DNA of 64,000 nucleotides from [Actinomadura] parvosata subsp. kistnae (lineage in GTDB: Bacteria; Actinomycetota; Actinomycetes; Streptosporangiales; Streptosporangiaceae): the NCBI RefSeq assembly GCF_900323885.1, contig NZ_OOHJ01000018.1, forward strand, positions 806,001 through 870,000, given 5' to 3'. A program made the translations under genes and the position numbers. This document shows positions 43,681 through 52,332 of the stretch, in pieces. Numbering within the stretch: the first letter of the stretch is position 1; every line of letters starts with the position of its first letter. The notes beneath the pieces are model-generated. The model was given only the letters and a program-made list of their open reading frames with translations, had not been told where the DNA came from and ran no database searches.

Positions 43681-44250
43681 TCACTTCTCCTGATCGTTAT
43701 CTTTGTCGGTAATCAGACCTTGCAACGACGCCCAGCGGGCGTCGATCTTCTCGTGCCGGTGATCGTCGCCGGCCTCGGCCAGCTTGACCCCGCACTCCGT
43801 GCAGAGCCCCGCGCAGTCTTCACGGCAGACGGGGCTCAACGGCAGTGCGAGCACCACCGCGTCGCGGAACGTCGGCTCGAGGTCGAGCAGCTCGCCGTCG
43901 AGCAGCGAATCCTCCTCCGAGGCGTCCTCGTCGGAGTAGAAGAACAGCTCCTGCAGATCGACCTCGATCTCCGAGGAGACCGGATCGAGACACCGCGCGC
44001 ACTCCCCGGCCAGCGGGGCCTGCGCCGTGCCCGAGACGAGCACGCCTTCCATCACTGCTTCGAGCCGCAGATCCAGCTCGACTTCGGCGTCTTTGGGGAC
44101 ACCGATCATGTCGACGCCGAGATCCGCCGGTGCCGGGAGGGTCAGGGTCATCTGCCGCATCGTCCCTGGCCGCTTACCCAGGTCATGAGTGGAGATCACC
44201 CACGGGGAGCGGGGGTCGAGGTGCTGAGTCATCCTGCTCTCGCTAGGCAT
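43681..44250 (-). CDS. DUF177 / YceD family protein
   Basis: 189 residues, ATG 44250 (another ATG at 44232). The characteristic C-terminus has VCREDCAGLCTECGVKL with four Cys (C-x-x-x-C-x-x-x-C-x-x-C) and a following DARWASLQGLITDKDND. The middle LAGECARCLDPVSSEIEVDL has another CxxC. In E. coli and plants this family is linked to 23S rRNA accumulation, and its gene is almost always before rpmF, as here. Cytoplasmic. Confidence 0.93.
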   Translation of the reverse strand: MPSESRMTQHLDPRSPWVISTHDLGKRPGTMRQMTLTLPAPADLGVDMIGVPKDAEVELDLRLEAVMEGVLVSGTAQAPLAGECARCLDPVSSEIEVDLQELFFYSDEDASEEDSLLDGELLDLEPTFRDAVVLALPLSPVCREDCAGLCTECGVKLAEAGDDHRHEKIDARWASLQGLITDKDNDQEK

Positions 44251-44304
44251 GGCGAAAACGATCGCCGTCGTACAAGGCCGAAATGAAAGGATAGCAGCTC
44301 GCGC

Positions 44305-44781
44305 TCAGCCCCTGAGCCGCTCGACGAGCAGCTTGTGCACGAGATCGGGCACCAGGCCCGAGACGTCCCCACCATACCGGGCGATCTCCTTCACCCGGGA
44401 GGACGACAGGAACGAGTACTCGGGGTTCGTCGGCATGAACAGCGTCTCGACCCCCGACATGCGGTAGTTGAGCTGCGCCATCTGCAGCTCGTAGTCGAAG
44501 TCGCTGACCACCCTGATGCCCTTGACGATGGCGGGGATGTCGTTCTGCCTGCAGAAATCGACCAGCAGGCCGTGGAACTTCCGCACCTTGACGTTCGGAA
44601 ACTCCTTGGTCACGGTCTGCAGGATCTCGATCCGTTCGTCAACGGTGAACAGGCTGCTCTTCTCGACGTTGATGAGGACTGCCACGGTCACCTCGTCGTA
44701 CAGCCGTGCGGCACGGCCGATGATGTCGAGGTGGCCATTGGTGATGGGGTCGAACGACCCCGGGCAGACTACGCGGCGCAA
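44305..44781 (-). CDS. coaD: Phosphopantetheine adenylyltransferase
   Basis: 158 residues from TTG 44781, which follows GGGAGG at 4 nt and gives the family start LRRVVCPGSFDPITNGHLDI. The open frame runs on to 44826, but that extension is not in the family. The motif GSFDPITNGHLD (T/HxGH nucleotidyl transferase), RGIR-like KGIRVVSDFDYELQMAQLNY, and FLSSSRVKEIARYGGDV are all present. It transfers AMP to 4'-phosphopantetheine to make dephospho-CoA. The gene lies 14 bp downstream of rsmD, same strand. Confidence 0.96.
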   Translation of the reverse strand: MRRVVCPGSFDPITNGHLDIIGRAARLYDEVTVAVLINVEKSSLFTVDERIEILQTVTKEFPNVKVRKFHGLLVDFCRQNDIPAIVKGIRVVSDFDYELQMAQLNYRMSGVETLFMPTNPEYSFLSSSRVKEIARYGGDVSGLVPDLVHKLLVERLRG

Positions 44782-44795
44782 GACGCCTCCCAGGT

Positions 44796-45431
44796 CTACG
44801 GGTTCCCGGCGGCGCGACCGTACCAAACGGACGCTTCGCCATAACGACGGACCCTCTCCTCAACGTAGCCTTCAGGCCACACCAAGGGCTTTCCCCTGCT
44901 TTCCCTCTCGAACGCCACCAAAGCCTCATCCGCCAGCCAGCCGTTGTCCCGCAGCAACGCCAGCACCACCTGAACGTCGTCATCCGCCACCGCGTACGGC
45001 GGATCCGCGAACACGATCCCGAACGGCCCTGTGCTCTTCGCCGGCACCCCGTCCGAAGCCTTCGCCGGCACCCCGTCCGAAGCCTTCGCCGGCACCCCGT
45101 CGGGAGACTTCGCCAGCATCCGCTCCACCTTGTCGGCCACCACACGGGCCCCGTCGAGGCCGAGCGCCGCCACGTTCGCCCTGATCGTGCGCACCGCCTT
45201 CGGATCCGACTCCACCAGCACCGCCTCGGCCGCCCCCCGAGACAACGCCTCCAGCCCGACGGCGCCGGAGCCGGCGTACAGGTCGAGGACGCGGGCGCCG
45301 CGGAGTCCGTACAGTGAATCCAGCGTCAAGAGGATCCCTTCCCTGGCCCTGTCGCTCGTCGGCCTCGTGCCGCGCCCCGGCGGCACGGCCAACCGCCGCC
45401 CACCTGCCACGCCTGCGATGATCCGCGTCAT
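44796..45431 (-). CDS. rsmD: 16S rRNA (guanine966-N2)-methyltransferase
   Basis: 211 residues from ATG 45431 (MTRIIAGVAGGRRLAVPPG); ATG 45440 is possible. SAM motif I VLDLYAGSGAVGLEALSRGA, motif II VLVESDPKAVRTIRANV, catalytic motif IV VFADPPYAV. It methylates G966 of 16S rRNA. Between motifs III and IV is a repeated insert (residues ~112-132): AKSPDGVP, AKASDGVP, AKASDGVP, AK, encoded by a 24-bp tandem repeat. The insert keeps frame and lies before the DPPY loop. The coaD gene follows 14 bp downstream. Confidence 0.95.
   Translation of the reverse strand: MTRIIAGVAGGRRLAVPPGRGTRPTSDRAREGILLTLDSLYGLRGARVLDLYAGSGAVGLEALSRGAAEAVLVESDPKAVRTIRANVAALGLDGARVVADKVERMLAKSPDGVPAKASDGVPAKASDGVPAKSTGPFGIVFADPPYAVADDDVQVVLALLRDNGWLADEALVAFERESRGKPLVWPEGYVEERVRRYGEASVWYGRAAGNP
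45037..45108. repeat. 24-bp tandem repeat inside rsmD
   Basis: Units at 45037-45060 and 45061-45084 are identical (each begins TTCGCCGGCACCCCGTCC); a diverged third unit is at 45085-45108, and TTCGCC begins a fourth. Each unit adds 8 residues in frame. Confidence 0.95.
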
Positions 45432-45440
45432 GTGACCCAT

Positions 45441-46078
45441 TGTTCCGCATGTTCGCCCAGGTCAAGAGTGGACAAGTGTCTGCCTCGACTACGCAAGGGT
45501 GATTCACATCGGGGGGCCGGGGCCGCAAGATGATGACTGCGGCCTTCAAGGTGACCCACGTGAAGGCCGACCGGCGTGATCGTGAGCCCTTCCGCACGCC
45601 GGTTCCCTCGGCACCTGACCCGAGGGTGGGCCCAGCCGGGGACGGCATTCGGGGGGAGGCCGTCCCCGCGGCTGGGCATCATTCAAGATCACCTTCTTTT
45701 ACGGCACAGCCAAGGTCACCGCCACCCACCGCACGTGGCCGAGGACCTCCAGGAAGACGCTCACAGACCCGCACGTGGCCGGCCCCCGCAACGGCGCCCC
45801 TTCCCCATCCGCGTGGTCCTCTCCCCCATCCGCGCAGTTTCTTGGTTGGACCATCCGCACAGCTCACCACCCTGAGCACCGCCCACCTTGCGCCGACCCC
45901 CACCGCACACCATCCCGCCGCACCGGCGCCCCAATCCAGCCCAGTGCAGCGCCCTCGCCCCGAAACGCCACCTCGCTGCACCGGCGCCCCGGTGCCCCGA
46001 CACGCGGCGCGGCCCGGGGCGGCCGTGGGGCGTGCGGCGACGGCACACCCCGCCTCCAGCCGCCCGTCCAGCCGCCCG
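45441..46078. other. Gene-free interval between rsmD and recG
   Basis: About 640 bp without a recognisable gene; open frames here are arginine- or tryptophan-rich shadows lacking ribosome-binding sites. It holds a long imperfect inverted repeat: CCCAGCC+GGGGACGGC (45631-45646) pairs with GCCGTCCCC, GC bulge, GGCTGGG (45659-45676), loop 12 nt. A GC/AC-rich stretch at 45780-46050 has short repeats such as CCCCCATCCGCG twice (about 45802 and 45825). It could hold an RNA or terminator; no function assigned. Confidence 0.5.
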
Positions 46079-48256
46079 TCAGGTCTTCTCCAGGTACTCC
46101 GCTCGTTCGTCCGCCAGCAGGCGCTCGATCTCAGCGCGCAGCCCCTCGTGCCGCGCCAGCTCAGGGTCCGATTCCAGCAGGGCCGCCGCTTCCTCGCGGG
46201 CCGTGGTGATGACGTCCTCGTCCCTGAGGAGTTGCAGGAGCTTGAGCGACGAGCGTTTGCCTGACTGCGCGGCCCCCAGGACGTCGCCCTCCCGCCGCTG
46301 TTCCAGGTCGACCCGCGACAGTTCGAAGCCGTCGAGGGTGGTGGCCACCGCGTCGAGGCGGGCGCGGGCGGGGGTGCCTTCGGGGAAGTCGGAGACCAGG
46401 AGGCAGAGGCCGGGCAGGCCGCCGCGGCCGACGCGGCCGCGGAGCTGGTGGAGCTGGGAGACGCCGAAGCGGTCGGCGTCCATGATGATCATGACGGAGG
46501 AGTTGGGGACGTCGACGCCGACCTCGATGACGGTCGTGGCCACGAGGACGTCGAGCTCGCCCCGCGTGAACGCGCGCATGATCGCGTCCTTCTCCTCGGG
46601 CGGGAGCTTGCCGTGCAGGGTGGCGACGCGCAGGTCGTGGAAGGGCCCCTGGGTGAGCAGTTCGGCCACGTCGAGGACGGCCAGCGGGGGCCGGCGTTCG
46701 TCGTCGGAGGAGGCCCCCGCGAGGTCTCCCTCGTCGCCCTCCAGGTCGCCGATACGCGGGCACACGATGTACGCCTGCCGCCCCAGCGCCACCTCCTCCC
46801 TGACCCGCTGCCAGGTGCGTTCGAGGTAGTGGGGCTTCTCGGCGGCGGGGACGACGTGGGTGGTGATGGGGGCGCGGCCGGAGGGGAGCTGGGAGAGCGT
46901 GGAGACCTCGAGGTCGCCGAAGACGGTCATGGCGACCGTGCGCGGGATCGGGGTGGCGGTCATGACCAGCACGTGCGGACGCCCGCCGCCCGCCTTCTCG
47001 CGCAGCGCGTCGCGCTGCTCCACCCCGAACCGGTGCTGCTCGTCGACCACGACGAGCCCCAGGTCGGCGAACTGCACGTGCTCCTGGAGCAGCGCGTGCG
47101 TGCCGACGACGATGCCGGCCGTGCCGGAGGCGGCGTCGAGCAGGGCGGCGCGACGGGCGGCGGCGCCCATGGAGCCGGTCAGCAGCGTGACGGCCGTGCC
47201 GCCGAACATGCCGCCCTGTGCCAGGTCGCCGAGCATGTTCGTGATCGAGCGGTGGTGCTGCTGGGCGAGCACCTCGGTGGGCGCCAGCAGGGCCGCCTGC
47301 CCGCCGGCGTCGACGACCTGGAGCATCGCGCGCAGCGCCACGACCGTCTTGCCCGCGCCGACCTCGCCCTGCAGCAGCCGGTGCATGGGGTGCTCGCGCG
47401 CCAGGTCGGCGGCGATCTCCTCGCCGACCTGGGCCTGGCCTTCGGTGAGCGAGAACGGCAGGCGCGTGTCGAAGTCGGCCAGCAGCCCGTCGGGGCGCCG
47501 CGGCCTGGGCTTGGCGGGCCACGCGGTGGCGGCCTGGCGCCGCTGGAGCAGCACGGCCTGCAGCACGAACGCCTCGTCGAACTTCAGCCGCGCCCGCGCC
47601 CGCCCGATCTCCGCGAAGTCCTTCGGCCGGTGGATGGCGACCAGCGCCTCGCCGAGGTCCTGGAGCCCGTGGCGGGCGCGCAGGGTCGCGGGCAGCGGGT
47701 CGTCGAGCGGGCCGAGGGTGTCGAGCACCATGCCGATGGCGCGCCTGATCGCCCACGGCGTCAGGTCTTTGCCCGCCGGGTAGATCGGCACCGGCGCCGC
47801 CGCGAACTCCTCCGCGCTCGCCTCGCCCTCCTCGAACAGCTCGAACTCGGGGTGCGCGAGCTGCCAGCGCGGGTTCGTACGGGAGCCGAACAGGCCCACC
47901 TTGCCGGCGAACATCCCGCGCCGGCCCGGCTTGAGCCGCGACTCGGCCACGTGCGAGCCCTTGCCGAAGAACGACAGGTAGATCCGGCTGCCGTTGCCGT
48001 CGACGACCTCGACCTCCAGCCACGTGCCGCCGCGGTTGCGCATGGGCTTGCGCATCAGCCGGGTCACCTCGCCGACCACGGTGACGTGCTCGTCGACCTC
48101 CAGCGCGTCGAGCGAGGTCAGCTCGCCGCGTTCGGCGTAGCGGCGCGGGTAGTGGCGCAGCAGGTCGCCGACCGTCTCCAGGCCGAGCACGCTGTGCAGC
48201 AGCTTGGCGGTCTTCGGGTCGAGCGCCTTCGTCAGAGGCTCGTCGAAACGGCTCAC
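46079..48256 (-). CDS. recG: ATP-dependent DNA helicase RecG
   Basis: 725 residues from GTG 48256 (MSRFDEPLTKALDPKTAKLL); the frame extends to 48304 without family support. N-terminal wedge/OB domain (DLLRHYPRRYAERGELTSLD, EHVTVVGEVTRLMRKPMRNR); helicase motifs: Walker A LLQGEVGAGKTVVALRAML, motif II VVDEQHRFGVEQRDALR, motif III MTATPIPRTVAMTVFGDLEV, motif V TTVIEVGVDVPNSSVMII, motif VI QLHQLRGRVGRGG. It remodels stalled replication forks and branched DNA. Its transcript would run toward rsmD across a 640-bp gap. The upstream DAK2 gene ends 106 bp away on the same strand. Confidence 0.97.
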   Translation of the reverse strand: MSRFDEPLTKALDPKTAKLLHSVLGLETVGDLLRHYPRRYAERGELTSLDALEVDEHVTVVGEVTRLMRKPMRNRGGTWLEVEVVDGNGSRIYLSFFGKGSHVAESRLKPGRRGMFAGKVGLFGSRTNPRWQLAHPEFELFEEGEASAEEFAAAPVPIYPAGKDLTPWAIRRAIGMVLDTLGPLDDPLPATLRARHGLQDLGEALVAIHRPKDFAEIGRARARLKFDEAFVLQAVLLQRRQAATAWPAKPRPRRPDGLLADFDTRLPFSLTEGQAQVGEEIAADLAREHPMHRLLQGEVGAGKTVVALRAMLQVVDAGGQAALLAPTEVLAQQHHRSITNMLGDLAQGGMFGGTAVTLLTGSMGAAARRAALLDAASGTAGIVVGTHALLQEHVQFADLGLVVVDEQHRFGVEQRDALREKAGGGRPHVLVMTATPIPRTVAMTVFGDLEVSTLSQLPSGRAPITTHVVPAAEKPHYLERTWQRVREEVALGRQAYIVCPRIGDLEGDEGDLAGASSDDERRPPLAVLDVAELLTQGPFHDLRVATLHGKLPPEEKDAIMRAFTRGELDVLVATTVIEVGVDVPNSSVMIIMDADRFGVSQLHQLRGRVGRGGLPGLCLLVSDFPEGTPARARLDAVATTLDGFELSRVDLEQRREGDVLGAAQSGKRSSLKLLQLLRDEDVITTAREEAAALLESDPELARHEGLRAEIERLLADERAEYLEKT

Positions 48257-48362
48257 GGCAATAAGTTCTACCGCTTGCCGCCGACAGGAATCCTCAGCCG
48301 GCACGCGGTCACGGCCGTTCCACGCCGATCAAGGCCCACGCGACCACGGCCAAGGCCCCAGG

Positions 48363-49907
48363 TCACTCGACGCCGATCAGGAGCGGGTAGCCGCCCTGCT
48401 CCCCGTCGTACACCACCAGGTCCACCTCGGGCCGCGTGCGCTTGAGGTGCGCCTCCAGGCGGCCGGTCAGGCCGTCCGGCGCCTGCCTGCCCGTGACCAG
48501 CGTGACCAGCTCGCCCCCGCCCGCCAGCATCCGGTCCACGACGGTGGTGGCCATGTCCTCGACGGACTCGCCGATGAGCGCCACGTCGCCGTCGATCATG
48601 CCGAGCACGTCGCCGGGCCGGCACACCCCGGCGCTGGTGAAGGCCGTCCTGTCGGCGACGGTCACGTGCCCGTAGCGGGTGTGGCCGGCCGCGTCGGTCA
48701 TCGCCACCACGTCGTCGTCGAAGCGCCGCAGCGGGTCGTGCACGGCCAGCGCCGCGAGCCCCTGCACGGTGGCCTTCGTGGGCAGCACGCTGACCGTCAC
48801 GCCGTCCTGGCGGGCGATCTCCGCCGCGGCGGCGGCGACGGAGCGGACGCCGTCGTCGTTCGGCAGGACGGCGACCTCGCTGCCGGCCCGCCTGATCGCG
48901 CTCAGCACGGCGGGCAGCGCGGGCCGGGTGCCGGGTTCGCGCCGCACAACGACGGCGCCGCACTCCTCGAACAGCGCGGCGATCCCGTCGCCCGCGGCGA
49001 CCGCGACGACGCCGCGGCCCGCGCCGTCGCGCCGGTCGCTTTCCGCCAGGTACGTGATGCGGATCCGGTGCGGCCGGCCCGCCCTGATCCCGGCCTCGAC
49101 GGCCGGCCCTGCCTCGGGGACGTGGACGTGGACGTTCCACAGCCCGTCGCCGCCCACCACGACCAGGGACTCGCCCATCGCGTCGAGCTGCTCGCGCAGG
49201 GCCGCCACGGCCCGGTCGTCGGCCTCCAGCAGGTACATCACCTCGTAGCCCGCCCCCACCTCGCCCATCGGCGACACCCGGGAGGTGGGCTCGGGCACGT
49301 CGTAGTGGCCGGCGGAGGTGCCGCCGATCACTTCGGCGAGGGTCTCCAGCATGATCGTCGCCCCGGCGCCGCCGGCGTCCACGACGCCGCTGCGGGCGAG
49401 CACGTCGAGCTGGCCGGTCGTGCGGCGCAGCGCCGCGCGGGCCTCCCCCGCGGCCTGCCTGGCCACCTCGTACGGCTCCCCCTCCAGCCCCTGTACGGCC
49501 CGCGCCGCCGACTCCAGCACGGTCAGCACCGTGCCCTCGACCGGCCTGGAGACGGCCTCCCTGGCGAGCACGGCCGCCCTGAGCAGCCCGGCCCGCAGGT
49601 CGGGGCCGTCCTTGAGCACTTCTGCGAGGCCGCGCAGCGCCTGGCTGACGATCACCCCGGAGTTGCCGCGCGCGCCGACCAGCGCCCCGTACGAGAGCGT
49701 CTGCCACATCACGGCCGGGTCGACGTCGTCGGGCAGCGACTCGACGGCCTCGGCGGCGGACAGCAGGGTCATGTGCAGGTTGGTGCCGGTGTCGCCGTCG
49801 GCCACGGGGAACACGTTGAGCGCGTCGATCTCCGTGCGCACCTGGCCGAGCGCGTCGGCGGTCAGGCGGGCCCAGCGTCGTACGGCTGGAGGGTCGAGGA
49901 TCTTCAT
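48363..49907 (-). CDS. DAK2 (DhaL) domain protein, FakA-like
   Basis: 514 residues, ATG 49907 after GGGAGGC. The N-terminal ~200 residues are a DhaL/DAK2 nucleotide domain: DALNVFPVADGDTGTNLHMT with metal-binding Asp residues, GARGNSGVIVSQALRGLAEV, SGVVDAGGAGATIM. The C-terminal half (HYDVPEPTSRVSPMGEVGAG to DLVVYDGEQGGYPLLIGVE) matches the FakA/YloV extension, which in Firmicutes works with FakB to phosphorylate fatty acids. A fatty-acid kinase role is inferred; no FakB/DegV gene is adjacent. It is divergent from rpmB with a 202-bp spacer and lies upstream of recG, a common actinobacterial order. Confidence 0.93.
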   Translation of the reverse strand: MKILDPPAVRRWARLTADALGQVRTEIDALNVFPVADGDTGTNLHMTLLSAAEAVESLPDDVDPAVMWQTLSYGALVGARGNSGVIVSQALRGLAEVLKDGPDLRAGLLRAAVLAREAVSRPVEGTVLTVLESAARAVQGLEGEPYEVARQAAGEARAALRRTTGQLDVLARSGVVDAGGAGATIMLETLAEVIGGTSAGHYDVPEPTSRVSPMGEVGAGYEVMYLLEADDRAVAALREQLDAMGESLVVVGGDGLWNVHVHVPEAGPAVEAGIRAGRPHRIRITYLAESDRRDGAGRGVVAVAAGDGIAALFEECGAVVVRREPGTRPALPAVLSAIRRAGSEVAVLPNDDGVRSVAAAAAEIARQDGVTVSVLPTKATVQGLAALAVHDPLRRFDDDVVAMTDAAGHTRYGHVTVADRTAFTSAGVCRPGDVLGMIDGDVALIGESVEDMATTVVDRMLAGGGELVTLVTGRQAPDGLTGRLEAHLKRTRPEVDLVVYDGEQGGYPLLIGVE

Positions 49908-49949
49908 GTGCGCCTCCCGACCGGCCCGTATGCGCTACCGTTGTCCGAG

Positions 49950-50020
49950 GAGAATATCGCCGCTCGGGACCTGGTCCAGATGCTCTGGTTCGCGACCATC
50001 GGCGTGGATCAGATATTCTC
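49950..50020. promoter_or_regulatory. Divergent promoters of the DAK2 and rpmB genes
   Basis: GATATTCTC occurs on the minus strand (49958-49950) and on the plus strand (50012-50020), giving facing TATTCT -10-like elements 58 bp apart. Each is 40-90 bp from the start of its gene. No good -35 is visible for either. The symmetry may be chance. Confidence 0.4.
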
Positions 50021-50109
50021 GTCTGGCTGGCCGGTTGTCCCGGCATGCCCTCCGCCCGTGGAATGCATCAGCGGACAGGGCTACATCGACTGTTTTAAGG
50101 AGCGATACC

Positions 50110-50295
50110 GTGGCTTCCGTCTGCGATGTCTGCCGCAAGGGGCCGACCTTCGGCAACAACGTGTCCCACTCGCACCGCCGCACCCGCCGTCGTTGGAACC
50201 CCAACATCCAGACGGTTCGCGCGGTCATCGGCGGCACGCCGAAGAAGCTGAACGTGTGCACGTCGTGCATCAAGGCGGGCAAGGTCACCCGCTAG
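50110..50295 (+). CDS. rpmB: 50S ribosomal protein L28 (bL28), zinc-binding form
   Basis: 61 residues, GTG 50110 after AAGGAG at 6 nt. MASVCDVCRKGPTFGNNVSH, SHRRTRRRWNPNIQTVRAVI, GGTPKKLNVCTSCIKAGKVT. The two CxxC pairs (CDVC, CTSC) form the zinc site of the C+ form, matching the C+ bL32 in this window. It is part of the large ribosomal subunit near the E site. It is a monocistronic gene with two terminator hairpins downstream. Confidence 0.97.
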   Translation: MASVCDVCRKGPTFGNNVSHSHRRTRRRWNPNIQTVRAVIGGTPKKLNVCTSCIKAGKVTR

Positions 50296-50308
50296 TCCCG
50301 CACGTCCG

Positions 50309-50349
50309 CGAAGGCCCGCCTCTCCCGTCGAGGGAGCTGCGGGCCTTCG
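50309..50349 (+). terminator. First hairpin after rpmB
   Basis: CGAAGGCCCGC (50309-50319) / GCGGGCCTTCG (50339-50349) with an internal CTCCC/GGGAG stem, 13 bp after the stop. Confidence 0.8.
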
Positions 50350-50372
50350 TCATGCCCTGGCCCGACCCCAAC

Positions 50373-50416
50373 AAAAAAAGGGGGGCTCCGGACGATCGTC
50401 CGGAGCCCCCCTTTTT
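50373..50416. terminator. Bidirectional intrinsic terminator
   Basis: A7 (50373-50379), a perfect 16-bp-arm palindrome GGGGGGCTCCGGACGA / TCGTCCGGAGCCCCCC (50380-50411), then T5 (50412-50416). It serves both rpmB (rightward) and the membrane protein gene ending at 50425 (leftward). The clear U-tracts on both sides are rare in such GC-rich DNA. Confidence 0.95.
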
Positions 50417-50424
50417 GCCGTGTA

Positions 50425-52206
50425 TCAGGCGACGACGCACTCCCCCGCGACCAGGCCGCAGTTCTGCGCCTCGGAGCCCCGGCCCGTGGCCGTGAACGTG
50501 ACCTCGACCGACTCCCCGGCCGCGAGCGGCACCGTCAGGTCGAGGATGAGCAGGTCGCCGTCCTGCGTCCACTCCGCGCCGTCCACGTCGGTGACCCGGC
50601 CGTCCACGGGGACGGAGACGGTGGGGTTCTCCAGCGTCTGGGGAGAGGTGTTCGACAGCGTCAGGTCCGCCGAGTACGTGGCGAGGCGCTGCTTGATCGT
50701 CTGCTTGACGTTGACCGAGCCCGCGTTGCCGCCCGTCGAGCCGACCGAGCCCGTGAACGTGGGCGCGGGCGTGCTGCCGCCGGGCGTGCCGGCGCCCGTG
50801 TCGGTGTGGGTGTCGTCCAGCGTCGAGACCTCGTCGCTCGGGGTCTCCGACACACTCTCCTCGACCGGCGGGTCCTCCGTCTCCTCGTCCTTCGGCTCCG
50901 CCGGCTTCTTCGTCTTGCTCTTGCTCGGCGACGGCGTGGGCGTGGTGGTCACGCGCTGCGGCGTGCGGACGTTGGAGGAGGCGGTCGGCGTCGGGGTCTC
51001 GGCGGGCTCGCTGTCCTCGGCGGCCTCCTCCGCGGGCTCCTCGTCCGTCGGGGCCTCGGAGTCCTCCTCGGCGGGCTCGGAGACCGCGGGGCCCGGCGCG
51101 CTGCTCGTGACCTGTACGGCGGCGCAGGTCGCGCCCTCGCACTTGCCCGGCTCGCCGGAGGAGCTCATGAACTTGACGCCCGCCACGGTGCCGCCGAGCA
51201 CGACGGCCACGGCGGCCACGGACAGCAGGGCCACCCGGCCCTTGCCGGGGCCTGACGGGGCGGCCAGCACGTCGTCGCCGCCACCGCCGCCACCGGCGCC
51301 GCGGCCCTGCTTGCGGCGGCCACGACGGCCCCGGGGCTCGTCGTCCTGCGGTCCGGGGTCGTTCGACCAGCCGGAGTCGAGGAAGCCGGTCTCGGCGCTG
51401 GCCCAGGCGGGGGTCAGCGCGGCCGTGGGCTCGCCGGCCACCTTGATGTCGCCGGGCTCGGGCGGGCCGCTGTAGACGCCGGTGGGGCCGGACGGCGCGT
51501 CGAACCTGGCCGTACCCTCAGGGTCGGCCGCCCCGAACGGCCCGGTCCCCTCTCCAGGACGCCCGAAGGGCGGCCGGCCATCACCAGGACGGCCGGGGTC
51601 TGGCTGGCCGGGGGCAGGGGCGCCCATACGGTCTGGAGGCCCGTCGAAGAACGCCGTGCGCTCGGCGGGCACGTCGAAGAAGCTCGTGCGCTCGGCGGCG
51701 GCGTCCAGCGGGCCGGGCCGGTCAAAGGGGTTCGAGCCAGGCGCACCAGGTCCAGGCGCTCCGGGCGCGCCGAAGACCGCCGTCCCGTCGGGCCCGTTCG
51801 CGGGGAAGTCGCCGGTCGAAGGCCCGGAGAAGTCGCCACGCCCGCCCTGCTGATCCCACTCGGGCGGCCGCGCGAAGGCGCCGGTCGTCTCGAACGGACC
51901 GGCTTCGTCCTCCTTCGGCCCTCTAGGGGGCGGGAAGGCACCCGCGGGGTCGTTGGCAGGGGGGAGGCCACCGGCGAGGTCGCTGGGCAGCGCGAAGGCC
52001 CCGGTGGTCTCGAACGGCTCCGGCTGCGGCCCACGCGGCGGCGGCGCGTCCGTGCGCCGCGGCATGGGGGCCCACTGCCCCGTGACCTCCGGCCGGTCCG
52101 GCAGCGACGGCCAGCCCGGCGGCTCGGCCTGCTCGTCAGGACCCCAGAATGCGCTGTTCCCCCGTTCGTCCCCGTCGTCGGATCCACCTGTGCCGTGGCG
52201 GCCCAT
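50425..52206 (-). CDS. Membrane-anchored Pro-rich protein with a C-terminal CBM2-like domain
   Basis: 593 residues from ATG 52206 (MGRHGTGGSDDGDERGNSAF), with AAAGGG upstream. Residues 1-300 are a low-complexity, Pro/Gly/Asp-rich cytoplasmic region with repeated phrases such as FETTGAFA and RTAFFD. A basic cluster RGRRGRRKQGRG precedes one membrane helix (VALLSVAAVAVVLGGTVAGV, ~320). An extracellular Ser/Thr/Glu/Pro linker (~350-500) is followed by a ~90-residue beta domain (YSADLTLSNTSPQTLENPTV, LAAGESVEVTFTATGRGSEA, two Cys near the end) that resembles a family 2 cellulose-binding module. A cell-surface polysaccharide-binding role is inferred. It ends at the bidirectional terminator shared with rpmB. 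Confidence 0.85.
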   Translation of the reverse strand: MGRHGTGGSDDGDERGNSAFWGPDEQAEPPGWPSLPDRPEVTGQWAPMPRRTDAPPPRGPQPEPFETTGAFALPSDLAGGLPPANDPAGAFPPPRGPKEDEAGPFETTGAFARPPEWDQQGGRGDFSGPSTGDFPANGPDGTAVFGAPGAPGPGAPGSNPFDRPGPLDAAAERTSFFDVPAERTAFFDGPPDRMGAPAPGQPDPGRPGDGRPPFGRPGEGTGPFGAADPEGTARFDAPSGPTGVYSGPPEPGDIKVAGEPTAALTPAWASAETGFLDSGWSNDPGPQDDEPRGRRGRRKQGRGAGGGGGGDDVLAAPSGPGKGRVALLSVAAVAVVLGGTVAGVKFMSSSGEPGKCEGATCAAVQVTSSAPGPAVSEPAEEDSEAPTDEEPAEEAAEDSEPAETPTPTASSNVRTPQRVTTTPTPSPSKSKTKKPAEPKDEETEDPPVEESVSETPSDEVSTLDDTHTDTGAGTPGGSTPAPTFTGSVGSTGGNAGSVNVKQTIKQRLATYSADLTLSNTSPQTLENPTVSVPVDGRVTDVDGAEWTQDGDLLILDLTVPLAAGESVEVTFTATGRGSEAQNCGLVAGECVVA

Positions 52207-52332
52207 GGCTGCCCTTTCTTTCCGGTTACAGTGGCCGCCAATCTTCATAACACCTTTACTACGCCGTTGTCACAGCAATCCCACGAGTCCTACCCCAAAC
52301 TCGGAAAATTTCACTTAAATCGGGACAGATAA

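Noticed and set aside
45679..45981. Minus-strand frame in the rsmD-recG gap
   Set aside because: Trp/Gly/Arg-rich composition, no ribosome-binding site and no domain.
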